DNA of 64,000 bases, taken from positions 20,522-84,521 of the IMG/VR virus record IMGVR_UViG_3300008119_000039; one strand, 5' to 3'. Each line of letters begins with the position of its first letter. The stretch's first letter is position 1. The translations under genes were made by a program, and so were the position numbers. The stretch comes from a virus. The notes under the pieces are model-generated. The model saw only the letters and a program-made list of their open reading frames with translations. It ran no database searches and was not told the DNA's origin. Below are positions 32,989 through 40,744 of this stretch, piece after piece.

Positions 32989-33715
32989 GCAGTTTATTGA
33001 ATCCGATGTTAGGAAGACTAGATTACATTTACCTGTAAATGAAGAGTCTGTTAGTAAAAAACTAACTGCCATGCTACCCAGCGATATAATTGATAATGCT
33101 ACTATTTTAGATTTAGGATGTGCAACAGGTTCAGCTGGACATTGGTGCAATTTAAACAAATGTAAAAGTTATACTGGTGTAGAATTACAAGATAATTATT
33201 ATAGAACAGCAAAACAGCTTTTACCAGATTCAGAAATCGTACAGAGTGATGTAATTGAGTTTTTAAAAACCACAGATAGAAATTGGGAAGTTGTAATTGC
33301 CGCTGGTTTATTGCATGGTGTGTTCAATCCATTTGAAATCATTTCATTGATAGACAAAGTAGCTACTGATTATATTATCATTGAAAATAATGAAACAGTT
33401 GAAGGTAAAATTCCAAGCATTCATTTCCGCAAAACCAATATGGTTAATGATACCGATATGAATAATCCCTACTATGGATATGCTACTTATATTGGTAGTT
33501 CTGCTCTTGAGTTTATTATGAATGAATATGGTTGGGTGGGTACTAGAGTTTATCCTGAAGAACTAATTAATGGAATAGATCCATATCACCACAAAACAGT
33601 TTTTGATCCTAGTATTCCTGAACACGTACATAGATACATATACATCTTTCAAAGATCTAATACCATAAAGCAATCACTTGAGCATTTAGTAAGGAATTCA
33701 AATGTGGAAGTTTGA
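32981..33715 (+). CDS. SAM-dependent methyltransferase
   Basis: 244 residues with Rossmann motif I (ILDLGCATGSAG), motif II acidic end (GVELQDNYY), motif III (IVQSDVIEF) and motif IV (VVIAAGLLHGV). Class I methyltransferase; substrate not readable. Overlaps the following methyltransferase by 14 bases. Confidence 0.85.
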   Translation: MFEQFIESDVRKTRLHLPVNEESVSKKLTAMLPSDIIDNATILDLGCATGSAGHWCNLNKCKSYTGVELQDNYYRTAKQLLPDSEIVQSDVIEFLKTTDRNWEVVIAAGLLHGVFNPFEIISLIDKVATDYIIIENNETVEGKIPSIHFRKTNMVNDTDMNNPYYGYATYIGSSALEFIMNEYGWVGTRVYPEELINGIDPYHHKTVFDPSIPEHVHRYIYIFQRSNTIKQSLEHLVRNSNVEV

Positions 33716-34319
33716 TAAGGAAGTTGCTGATAGATTTGAAACTGAGGCTATAAACAATATTCCAGATTACCATCGTGTAATTGATATGTGTGTAGATATA
33801 GCCAAGCAAAAAAGGTTTTCTAGCGAAATAAATGTAGTTGACGTTGGCAGTGCACTTGGATTCACTGTTGATAGATTTATCAATGCTGATTATCCTTACA
33901 CATATGGTGTTGAGTCCAGTGCAGATATGATTGAAAAATCTTTACATAAAGATAAAATTTTTATGTCAAACACATTCCCAGTTATGCCAGTTGAATTTGT
34001 AATGGCTAATTGGACTCTGCACTTTGTAAAAGAACGCAAACAGTATATACAAGACATATACAATAATATGACTGGTGGTGTGTTTATACTATCAGAAAAA
34101 ACTACACAGACCAAAGAAGTGAAAGAGTTGTACTATAACTTCAAGATAGCTAATGGTGTCTCTGAAGAATACATAGCAAAGAAAGAACAGCTACTACAGG
34201 GATTTATGGATTTGTACCCAGTAGATTGGTACATACAAACCTTAACTGACGTAGGGTTTAAAAACATACAGATTATAAATGCAAGATACGGATTTGTAAC
34301 TTTCTATTGTGAGAAATAA
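33702..34319 (+). CDS. CmoA-like SAM-binding methyltransferase
   Basis: 205 residues. VVDVGSALGFTVDRF is motif I; ANWTLHFVKERKQYIQDI and GGVFILSEKT closely follow the pattern of CmoA (carboxy-SAM synthase) and related enzymes. CmoA works with CmoB to modify U34 of tRNAs, which would fit a tRNA-rich phage, but a generic methyltransferase is equally possible. Confidence 0.7.
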   Translation: MWKFDKEVADRFETEAINNIPDYHRVIDMCVDIAKQKRFSSEINVVDVGSALGFTVDRFINADYPYTYGVESSADMIEKSLHKDKIFMSNTFPVMPVEFVMANWTLHFVKERKQYIQDIYNNMTGGVFILSEKTTQTKEVKELYYNFKIANGVSEEYIAKKEQLLQGFMDLYPVDWYIQTLTDVGFKNIQIINARYGFVTFYCEK

Positions 34320-34807
34320 TGAGATATCATTGTCTAAAAGAATTTGCAAATATACCATTTCATGTGGTTGAAGAAGCTAAACGTGCCACATATGAAATGG
34401 GTAGATACCCAAATGTACTAAAAGCTGGATCATCATTTAATCACAGTTCAATTATGAAATCACTGCGTAAACAATTTGGTGATAATGTTGGTGGTATATA
34501 CATAAAAAATAATCCTTGGTCATTTTATGACTGGCACATCGATATGAATAGACAATGTTCTATAAATTGGTTATTAAAAACCAATTCAAATGCACTGACA
34601 TTACATCGAGAGAAAACTGAACCCGAAAGATTAAACTCTATAATATATAACATATTTCCAGTCGAATACGTTTTATATAAACCAACTATTATGGACACTA
34701 CAGTAGAACACTGCGTAATCAATTCTTCAGATGAAGAACGAATCATATTCAGCGTTAGTTTAGATGTTCCTTTTAATGATGTGAAAGGATTCCTCAGTGT
34801 GGTTTAA
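34319..34807 (+). CDS. Small 2OG-oxygenase/cupin-like protein
   Basis: 162 residues. HxD in YDWHIDMNRQCS, then a distal His and Arg in TVEHCVINSSDEERIIFSVS. It is shorter than typical oxygenases but keeps the metal-ligand order. Coupled to the methyltransferase before it (TAATG) and the membrane gene after it. Confidence 0.6.
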   Translation: MRYHCLKEFANIPFHVVEEAKRATYEMGRYPNVLKAGSSFNHSSIMKSLRKQFGDNVGGIYIKNNPWSFYDWHIDMNRQCSINWLLKTNSNALTLHREKTEPERLNSIIYNIFPVEYVLYKPTIMDTTVEHCVINSSDEERIIFSVSLDVPFNDVKGFLSVV

Positions 34808-35057
34808 CAATCATCTAAAAGAAGCTGCACTTTACTCCAGAACTAAGACTGGCGTAAAGTTTTATTTCATTCATATGATATGGGCAATACACTTGGCTAG
34901 TTTACTATTTGTGTGGTCATTACTTATGATAGTACATGCCATTGTACCGCAGTTAGTTGGGTTTGTAGTTATAGATAAAATGATAAACTTACTAAAAAAT
35001 CTTAAAACAAAACATCCTGATGATCCTATACTATCTAAAATAAAATTTGATGAGTAG
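34797..35057 (+). CDS. DUF6356-like membrane protein
   Basis: 86 residues from a GTG start with AAAGGA upstream. One or two hydrophobic helices (about 25-55) follow a FIHMIWAIHLAS motif and precede HAIVPQLVG and a basic amphipathic end, the pattern of DUF6356 proteins. Function unknown. Confidence 0.6.
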   Translation: MWFNNHLKEAALYSRTKTGVKFYFIHMIWAIHLASLLFVWSLLMIVHAIVPQLVGFVVIDKMINLLKNLKTKHPDDPILSKIKFDE

Positions 35058-35751
35058 ATACGAAATAACTAGAGTTGGCTTACCAATTACACGTGCCACG
35101 GTAACTGATGAGTTTTTAGATATAATTACAGAACTTAAAAGCAATCCAAAATCTATTGCAATAACAGTTAGTGATGATTCTAAAAACGCACCAGAAGGTT
35201 ATCGCATACTGGAACAAAACGGTATAACCTACACTAACATTGATGTTTGGGAATCTGATAGAGATCCAGTTAAGGCAACTCTAAAGTTACTAAGTACGTT
35301 AAAGCAAATGCACAGTGAGTTGTTGTTTGACCATGTTATGTTATTTACACCTGGAAATCCATATATTGATGATGCAATTACCAAAGTGTTATTGTCTGCG
35401 TATGACGATATAAAAGTTGTTACAACAAAAAGTGCCGCAGAAATTAGCAGTGATGTTATTATAGAACTAACCAATCGTAATACTATAATCCGAAATTATT
35501 ACGACGACTTTGTGTTGATGTTAAATCCAACCATAGATAGATCTCGGGTGAATATTTTTAGTTGTTTACAAAATCTATATAATGTAGATTTACGCACAGT
35601 GATAACTACCTTACAACCTACCAAGGTAATAACGGTAACCATAGGTGCAGAAACTATTACGAAGCAGTATACGTATGAAGAGATCCTAGAATGTAGTGAC
35701 ACACTATCCAGCAGCGATACTACGTATACATTTGGGTTTATATTTGACTAA
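35050..35751 (+). CDS. Hypothetical protein
   Basis: 233 residues from the ATG at 35050. Alternating strands and helices with a nucleotide-transferase-like feel (VMLFTPGNPYIDDAI), but no diagnostic motif. Overlaps the upstream gene by eight bases and so belongs to the oxygenase/methyltransferase island. Confidence 0.6.
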   Translation: MSRYEITRVGLPITRATVTDEFLDIITELKSNPKSIAITVSDDSKNAPEGYRILEQNGITYTNIDVWESDRDPVKATLKLLSTLKQMHSELLFDHVMLFTPGNPYIDDAITKVLLSAYDDIKVVTTKSAAEISSDVIIELTNRNTIIRNYYDDFVLMLNPTIDRSRVNIFSCLQNLYNVDLRTVITTLQPTKVITVTIGAETITKQYTYEEILECSDTLSSSDTTYTFGFIFD

Positions 35752-35760
35752 GGAGAAATT

Positions 35761-35955
35761 ATGACAGAACCACTATCATTTAAAGAGCAATGGGAAGCAA
35801 AGAAGCTACTCAAGAAGTCAAAGAAGAAAGCACGCAATAATGCCATGAAGGAACACGGCATGACCAAAAGCGAAGCTACCTCGGCAGTTAAAAAAGCAGT
35901 AGGTCGCATTGCTTCAAACAAACCAACCACACGTTCAGCTGGTAGAGGTCGATAA
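35761..35955 (+). CDS. Small basic protein
   Basis: 64 residues with AAGGAG at ideal spacing. Lysine-rich (KKLLKKSKKKARNN), ending in RSAGRGR. Probably nucleic-acid-binding. Ends TAATG with the Bug-family gene. Confidence 0.6.
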   Translation: MTEPLSFKEQWEAKKLLKKSKKKARNNAMKEHGMTKSEATSAVKKAVGRIASNKPTTRSAGRGR

Positions 35956-36833
35956 TGCGTTTATTTGTTATGGTGGTATCGCTGCTATTAAGCACAGTAG
36001 TTACAGCCCAAGAAACTGTGCGTATCTATAGTCCGTACTCAGCAACGCATTCTGGTACGCCAGCAATGTACCGTATTATTGAAGAAGCCAATAAGTCTCA
36101 GAACATCTATAAGTTTATTCTTGAGTTCAAACCAGGTGGTAACCAGATTATTGCTCTGAAAGCCATGGACGAAAACAGTCTAGGTATTATTGCACCTGCA
36201 TTCGTTGAGAACGTAAACAAAGGTGCTATCAAAGAAGAATACATTCCCATTCATACCATCGGTGACGCATGCTGGGTAGTTATTACCAATGGTTCAATTA
36301 AGGGCATCAAGGAACTAACAGTTGGTGGTGTGGGTTTTGGTAACTCGGCTCACCTAACTGGTTTATCCATGGGTGAAAAGTACGGATTTGCAGTTCGATA
36401 TATTGTTTTTAAATCCAACAACGATGCTCTGGTAAATATGGCAGGCAATAATGGCGTAACTATGGTTGTTGATCGTTGGGAAGCATATGAAGCAATGAAA
36501 ACCAAGAATCCAAATCTAGAAGCATTCGCAGCATCTTGTCCAACCAGATTACCCCAAGCACCAAAGTTAAAGACACTGGCAGAAATGGGAATCCGTGCAC
36601 CATACGTATTTAACATTACAGTTGCACCAAAGTCAATGGATTTTGTAAAGCGTAGAGTTATTGGCATTATACTAAACGATGCTCAGAACAAAGTTGGAGC
36701 AGATGAGATATTCAAGATCTCAGGTATGAAGATACCAAAAGAATCTCCTGAGCAATTCTATACAAAATCAATTAATACGGTACGCACGCTACAAGATAAG
36801 TATCGTAAAGAAATCGAGGAAGCCAGTCGATGA
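35955..36833 (+). CDS. Second Bug/TctC-like periplasmic solute-binding protein
   Basis: 292 residues with a signal peptide (about 1-18, cut near TAQ-ET). The FKPGGNQIIALKAM region corresponds to the PGAGG loop of the family, but lacks the GAGG. VGGVGFGNSAHLTGLSMG and TLAEMGIRAPYVFN follow the Bug order. It is divergent from the copy at 24400, so probably a different ligand. No transporter subunits are encoded nearby. Confidence 0.75.
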   Translation: MRLFVMVVSLLLSTVVTAQETVRIYSPYSATHSGTPAMYRIIEEANKSQNIYKFILEFKPGGNQIIALKAMDENSLGIIAPAFVENVNKGAIKEEYIPIHTIGDACWVVITNGSIKGIKELTVGGVGFGNSAHLTGLSMGEKYGFAVRYIVFKSNNDALVNMAGNNGVTMVVDRWEAYEAMKTKNPNLEAFAASCPTRLPQAPKLKTLAEMGIRAPYVFNITVAPKSMDFVKRRVIGIILNDAQNKVGADEIFKISGMKIPKESPEQFYTKSINTVRTLQDKYRKEIEEASR

Positions 36834-36940
36834 GATGTTGTAATGATAACTGCCGTCAGGGAAGAGATTGCCCAGTTCGTAGGTATAACGAAAGGTATCT
36901 AGACCTGTTCCGATGGCTACGATCCCTATTCCGTAAATAA
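36830..36940 (+). CDS. 36-residue cysteine-rich peptide
   Basis: ATG overlaps the Bug stop (ATGA). MRCCNDNCRQGRDCPVRR has four cysteines in a compact CCxxxCxxxxxC pattern, followed by an arginine-rich amphipathic helix. I recall similar Cys-rich peptides in phages of Burkholderiales. Likely a small zinc or disulfide peptide. A terminator follows. Confidence 0.6.
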   Translation: MRCCNDNCRQGRDCPVRRYNERYLDLFRWLRSLFRK

Positions 36941-36963
36941 CCCTACTTTTAGTAGGGTTTTTT
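36939..36963 (+). terminator. Rho-independent terminator
   Basis: AACCCTACT and AGTAGGGTT form a nine-base-pair stem around TTT, then TTTT. Same stem as at 13239 with a different loop. Confidence 0.88.
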
Positions 36964-36973
36964 CATAAATCGC

Positions 36974-37002
36974 TTGCCTTTAATTGCAAAAAGACCTATA
37001 AT
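36974..37002 (+). promoter_or_regulatory. Early sigma70-like promoter
   Basis: TTGCCT, 17 bases (TTAATTG...), TATAAT, six bases, then ATGATG at the predicted +1 (37009). Drives 37033 through probably 40568, including the plcP-agt-like pair. Confidence 0.88.
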
Positions 37003-37032
37003 AGTCTTATGATGAATGAAAAGGAAATAAAA

Positions 37033-37233
37033 ATGTTTGAAACTTGTGTGAGTCAGTTGGTTAAGATGCATCTTGGCAATGAGTACCATCGTACCGAGTG
37101 GTGCAATGGTACGCTGTTTGTTGAGTGTACCATCGCTGAAGCTGTCTCGGTGGAAACGATGTTGTTGAAGCGTAAAATCGGTGGCATCATTATGTCTCGT
37201 GTTGGAAATGAAACGGCATACGACTTTGTTTAA
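37033..37233 (+). CDS. Small hypothetical early protein
   Basis: 66 residues from the ATG at 37033, which has AAGGA eight bases upstream. The in-frame ATGATG at 37009 lies at the transcription start and could give a longer leaderless form. It has cysteines in ETCVSQ, TEWCNG and VECTIA. Overlaps the next gene. Not recognised. Confidence 0.6.
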   Translation: MFETCVSQLVKMHLGNEYHRTEWCNGTLFVECTIAEAVSVETMLLKRKIGGIIMSRVGNETAYDFV

Positions 37234-37441
37234 TACTGTACTGGAATGGTTGGCAACGATCGTAACTATCGGTGCCGCAATCGCAACTGCCCAGTCAATG
37301 GATCCTCTAAACATCTATCTGTTTAATCTTGGTTCAATCTTGTGGTTGATCTGGGCAATACGAATCAAGAAACCCTCACTGATAGTTGTCAACGTTGGAT
37401 TGCTGTTGGTTTATTTTTACGGAGTAGTGGTAAGGATATAA
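37208..37441 (+). CDS. Small membrane protein
   Basis: 77 residues from the ATG at 37208. Three hydrophobic stretches (about 8-25, 32-47, 52-75). The GSILWLIWAIRIKKPSL segment resembles small PnuC/YgjV-like phage membrane proteins. Overlaps the previous gene and ends in a TATAAATA motif. Confidence 0.6.
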   Translation: MKRHTTLFNTVLEWLATIVTIGAAIATAQSMDPLNIYLFNLGSILWLIWAIRIKKPSLIVVNVGLLLVYFYGVVVRI

Positions 37442-37444
37442 ATA
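37437..37444 (+). promoter_or_regulatory. TATAAATA, T4-type late-promoter-like octamer
   Basis: Exact octamer over a stop codon, ending five bases before the ATG of the PlcP-like gene. Same geometry as at 27241. May be chance. Confidence 0.35.
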
Positions 37445-37449
37445 GTGGT

Positions 37450-38241
37450 ATGCTTAAAACATACCGCACCATCTTCATCTCCGATGTTCATCTTGGTACT
37501 CGTGACTGTAAAGCAGACGCACTGAATAACTTTCTGAAGCACAATACCTGTGATACTCTCTACCTCGTTGGAGATATCATTGATGCTTGGAAAATCAAAC
37601 AAAACAAGTGGAGATGGAAACAGAGCCACACCAACGTAGTTCGTCGTGTTCTAGGACATGCAAAGCGAGATACGAGAGTGGTTTATGTTGCAGGGAATCA
37701 CGATGAGTTTTTAAGACCAATGATACCCTATGGATTTTCCTTTGGTCTGGTTGAGATAAAAAATCAAACCGAACACATTGGTGCCGATGGCAAACGATAT
37801 CTCGTGACTCATGGCGATCTGTTTGATGGAATTACTCGACTGGCTCCATGGTTGGCATTTCTTGGTGATAAGTTATACGATCTAGTCCTAGACTGGAACT
37901 CTCGTTTTAATTGGGTTCGTCATAAGCTGGGTTTTGGATACTGGTCGCTGAGTAAATACCTAAAGAATAGAGTGAAGAAGGCATCGGACTTTATGTTTCA
38001 GTTCGAAAGAAATCTGGCAACATATTGCAAGAAACGTGGTTATGATGGTGTGATCTGCGGACATATACACCATGCGGAGATAAAAGAAATCGATGGTGTG
38101 GTATACATGAACGATGGCGACTGGGTTGAGTCAATGACTGCTCTGGTTGAACATCACGATGGTCGTTGGGAAATTATAACATGGACGAAAACAAGTGATA
38201 AAAATATTGATAGTGACGGACAATCTACCAGACCAGATTAA
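37450..38241 (+). CDS. plcP: PlcP-like metallophosphoesterase (LpxH superfamily)
   Basis: 263 residues from the ATG at 37450. All calcineurin-fold metal motifs are present: SDVHLG (Asp12, His14), GDIID (41-45), GNHDE (82-86), THGD (120-123) and GHIHH, with a C-terminal NDGDWVES. The stretch WLAFLGDKLYDLVLDWN...GYWSLSKYLK is specific to the PlcP group, often annotated as UDP-2,3-diacylglucosamine diphosphatase. PlcP removes phospholipid headgroups under phosphate limitation, leaving diacylglycerol. The next gene overlaps by 47 bases and is an Agt-type glycosyltransferase, the usual partner. Confidence 0.82.
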   Translation: MLKTYRTIFISDVHLGTRDCKADALNNFLKHNTCDTLYLVGDIIDAWKIKQNKWRWKQSHTNVVRRVLGHAKRDTRVVYVAGNHDEFLRPMIPYGFSFGLVEIKNQTEHIGADGKRYLVTHGDLFDGITRLAPWLAFLGDKLYDLVLDWNSRFNWVRHKLGFGYWSLSKYLKNRVKKASDFMFQFERNLATYCKKRGYDGVICGHIHHAEIKEIDGVVYMNDGDWVESMTALVEHHDGRWEIITWTKTSDKNIDSDGQSTRPD

Positions 38242-39175
38242 TGGTGTTGTTACCACGTTCAAAAATCTGGAAGATTACGCTACTCGTGATGGGTATAGCA
38301 TTGTTTATCTTGATCCCAGGAAGTTCCCTTATTTTAATGCTGTGGGCTATCCTGAAGTTAAGATCTCACTCCCCATTGGTATTGGTAAAAAGATTGAAGC
38401 GATACATGCGGATCATATTCACATCGCCACAGAAGGTCCAATAGGTCTAGCTGCTAGACTGTATCTGGATCGAAAAAAGATACGCTACAACACTAGCTAT
38501 CATACAAAATTCCCTGAGTTCCTGAAGCAAATCTATGGCATTCCAACGTCATGGACGTATGCCTATGTTCGCTGGTTTCATAAGCACTCTGGAATAGTTC
38601 TTACCACCACAAAGACCATGGTCAACGATCTAAGAGACAATGGATTTGATGGTAATATTATTCCTTGGACTCGTGGTGTCAATCGTGCCAATCTACAACC
38701 GAATCAACATCGCATTGAAAGTGACATTCCAAGAGTTCTCTACGTTGGTCGTGTATCAAGAGAAAAGAATCTGGATGCTCTTTGTAGACTTACAGACTAT
38801 CATATACGTATTGTTGGTGATGGTCCAGATCGTACCAGACTAGAGAAAATGTATCCTCACGTGAAGTTTCTTGGATATAAGTCTGGATCCGATCTAGCCA
38901 ATGAGTACCATAATAGTGATGTTTTTGCATTTCCAAGTAAGACTGATACCTTTGGAATTGTCATTATTGAAGCACTATCTCTTGGCACTCCAGTTGCTGC
39001 GTATCCAGTTCCTGGACCAATAGATATACTTACCCCCAATAGTGGCGTAATGGACGATGAGTTAAAGATTGCAATAGATCGAGCACTACTATTAAATAGA
39101 GCGACAGTCCAACAAGAATCAACTCGATGGACGTGGCTAGAATGTTGGAATATATTTAAAAGGAATCTGGTATGA
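38195..39175 (+). CDS. agt: Agt-like GT4 glycosyltransferase
   Basis: 326 residues from a GTG start inside the previous gene. GT-B features: N-terminal TDNLPDQINGVVTT, IHIATEGPIGLAAR, SYHTKFPEF, WTRGVN, YVGRVSREKN and the donor-site PSKTDTFGIVIIEAL. These match the GT4 enzymes paired with PlcP that add a sugar to diacylglycerol to form glycolipids (MGDG or GADG). Together the two genes would replace phospholipid with glycolipid in the infected cell. Confidence 0.82.
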   Translation: MIKILIVTDNLPDQINGVVTTFKNLEDYATRDGYSIVYLDPRKFPYFNAVGYPEVKISLPIGIGKKIEAIHADHIHIATEGPIGLAARLYLDRKKIRYNTSYHTKFPEFLKQIYGIPTSWTYAYVRWFHKHSGIVLTTTKTMVNDLRDNGFDGNIIPWTRGVNRANLQPNQHRIESDIPRVLYVGRVSREKNLDALCRLTDYHIRIVGDGPDRTRLEKMYPHVKFLGYKSGSDLANEYHNSDVFAFPSKTDTFGIVIIEALSLGTPVAAYPVPGPIDILTPNSGVMDDELKIAIDRALLLNRATVQQESTRWTWLECWNIFKRNLV

Positions 39176-39408
39176 ACACGCAAATCGGAGACAATCTATT
39201 CTCAGCGGAAGAGATCCACTCGGACAAAGGATATACCCTATCCACTCACGAGAAACAAGCCCAATTTGCCAAGAAACGAGATGATTCTCTGGAAGAATAC
39301 CGTAAGCAAGCCCAAGAACTATGGAATGATTCCTGCACATCCCAAAGAAAACCAAAGGAAGAGAAGTGCCCTTGGGATAATTGGAAAGCAAGTAGAGATA
39401 TTGTATGA
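39172..39408 (+). CDS. Hypothetical protein
   Basis: 78 residues starting in ATGA overlap with the glycosyltransferase. Charged, helical middle (KQAQFAKKRDDSLEEYRKQA) and two cysteines near the end (SCTSQ and KCPWDNW). Not recognised; co-expressed with the lipid genes. Confidence 0.6.
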   Translation: MNTQIGDNLFSAEEIHSDKGYTLSTHEKQAQFAKKRDDSLEEYRKQAQELWNDSCTSQRKPKEEKCPWDNWKASRDIV

Positions 39409-39427
39409 ATAACCAAAAGGAAGAAAA

Positions 39428-39622
39428 ATGCTAAGAGATCGTAAATTACTGGTAGAAACAGAAATCACCAAACTAACTGATACAGCTGCACATATGTATC
39501 TAGATGCTATGGTATCCGTAAGTACCCTAAACCCAGAGTATCATGACATCCGAGAAAGAATTACGGATCTACAACATGAGCGTAAGATGATTCAGCTACT
39601 ACTGGACAAAGGTCATCAATGA
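39428..39622 (+). CDS. Small helical hypothetical protein
   Basis: 64 residues with AAGGAAG upstream. Two amphipathic helices, probably a helical hairpin. Overlaps the next gene by four bases. Not recognised. Confidence 0.6.
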   Translation: MLRDRKLLVETEITKLTDTAAHMYLDAMVSVSTLNPEYHDIRERITDLQHERKMIQLLLDKGHQ

Positions 39623-39921
39623 AACCTAAAATAGTGGCAATATTACTGGCAATACCTCTATTGGTATACGCTCAGTCAATTATCATAGAAAAACCCCTAC
39701 AGTGTCTTCCAACAGACCAAGTACTAAGAGAATTAACTAGAGAATATGCAGAGCAGATCGTATGGCATGGTGTAGGAGTGGATCAAGAATTACGTAGATA
39801 TGGTCTCTGGGTAAACGAAAGTAGCAAGACTTGGACACTGGTACAGTTTGATGAAACAATAGCTTGTATACTGGGAGCAGGTAGTACAAGTACTGAGGTA
39901 TTCTACGGTCCAAAGATATGA
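39619..39921 (+). CDS. Small exported protein
   Basis: 100 residues with a signal peptide (about 1-18, VYAQ). Two cysteines in the mature part (LQCLP and IACILG) could form a disulfide. The WTLVQFDETIACILGAG segment is beta-like. Periplasmic; function unknown. Confidence 0.6.
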   Translation: MKPKIVAILLAIPLLVYAQSIIIEKPLQCLPTDQVLRELTREYAEQIVWHGVGVDQELRRYGLWVNESSKTWTLVQFDETIACILGAGSTSTEVFYGPKI

Positions 39922-39934
39922 TCCTATAACAGAA

Positions 39935-40207
39935 ATGATACACTATTACTTACTTTCCGCAATACTTGAAATCCTTGGATGCCTGTTATTCCTAAGAGGA
40001 AACTACGCTATATCAATCCCAGTGTTAATACTATTTGCTTGGAGTTTAACCTTACAACCGTATGAGCCAGCCAAGGCATATGTAATCTACGGTGGAATCT
40101 ATATCTTATGCTCTGCTATATTTGCAACTATAAGTGGAACGATACTAAGTCCAAGAGATATTGCAGGGATATCACTACTATTAATTGGTGTGCTACTAAT
40201 GCTATAA
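39935..40207 (+). CDS. YnfA/UPF0060-like membrane protein
   Basis: 90 residues with four hydrophobic helices, the layout of the UPF0060/YnfA family (SMR-like). Family motifs are visible: AILEILGCLLFL, FAWSLTLQP, AYVIYGGIYI and SPRDIAGISLLLIGV. Host YnfA proteins are linked to small-molecule efflux. An unusual gene for a phage. Confidence 0.75.
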   Translation: MIHYYLLSAILEILGCLLFLRGNYAISIPVLILFAWSLTLQPYEPAKAYVIYGGIYILCSAIFATISGTILSPRDIAGISLLLIGVLLML

Positions 40208-40271
40208 ACAGGCATCATCGCAGTAGTCTAAAAACACACTTTGTCTTTATACGCCCATCTTTACACACATA

Positions 40272-40568
40272 ATGCCAGAAAAACGCCAACGAAAATATCC
40301 TGCCAAGAAATGCCCCACGTGTTCTGCTGTATTCTCCAAGCAAGGCAAGTACTGTTCTAGGGCATGCGGCAACTCTCGTACCTTTACGCCAACGTACAAG
40401 GCAAAGGTCTCTAATAGCATCAAGCAAAAGATGATAGATGATCCTGAGTTTCGAGAAGCAGCCATTGCCAAGATCCTTCCTGATATACCCATCCCACCCC
40501 AAGTAGAAGCACCTATCGGTCTCAACCAGTTCGTCTCGGATGGTGACCTATGGACCGAGATAGACTAG
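40272..40568 (+). CDS. Zinc-finger-like protein
   Basis: 98 residues. A basic N-terminus, then CPTCSAVF and KYCSRACG, a C2-C2-type zinc site, followed by a NUMOD3-like basic stretch (TPTYKAKVSNSIKQKM). Possibly DNA-binding, reminiscent of accessory domains of homing endonucleases without the nuclease. Confidence 0.6.
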   Translation: MPEKRQRKYPAKKCPTCSAVFSKQGKYCSRACGNSRTFTPTYKAKVSNSIKQKMIDDPEFREAAIAKILPDIPIPPQVEAPIGLNQFVSDGDLWTEID

Positions 40569-40586
40569 ATTTGCAAGAAAATAAAC

Positions 40587-40615
40587 TTGCCTTTTACTTG
40601 CCGTAGAGGTAAACT
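40587..40615 (+). promoter_or_regulatory. Early-type promoter before a terminator
   Basis: TTGCCT, 17 bases, TAAACT. The following AACTGTGTTAGGGTTGA repeats the leader at 13303. No gene follows before the hairpin at 40643, so the predicted transcript is only about 50 bases. Confidence 0.65.
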
Positions 40616-40642
40616 AACTGTGTTAGGGTTGATCGGTAGTAA

Positions 40643-40668
40643 TCCCTCCAGTAGTTGAGGGTTATTTT
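40643..40668 (+). terminator. Terminator-like hairpin
   Basis: CCCTC and GAGGG stem with an eight-base loop, followed by TTATTTT. Same general form as the stronger terminator at 51423. Confidence 0.65.
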
Positions 40669-40678
40669 CCCTTTCTAA

Positions 40679-40692
40679 ATCAATGACTTACG
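40679..40692 (+). repeat. Intergenic repeat ATCAATGACTTACG, copy 2
   Basis: Exact copy of the repeat at 13223 and 51462; here 17 bases before the -35 of the next promoter. Confidence 0.8.
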
Positions 40693-40709
40693 AGTGTGCA
40701 AGAAATCGC

Positions 40710-40738
40710 TTTACGTTAATTCGTTTTCGTCGTATAAT
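40710..40738 (+). promoter_or_regulatory. Early sigma70-like promoter
   Basis: TTTACG, 17 bases (TTAATTC...), TATAAT. ATGATG begins at the predicted +1 (40745). Confidence 0.85.
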
Positions 40739-40744
40739 TCTCTT

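Noticed and set aside
27241-37444. TATAAATA octamers at 27241 and 37437 as firm late promoters
   Set aside because: Both overlap stop codons and leave only five bases before the ATG; listed only at low confidence.
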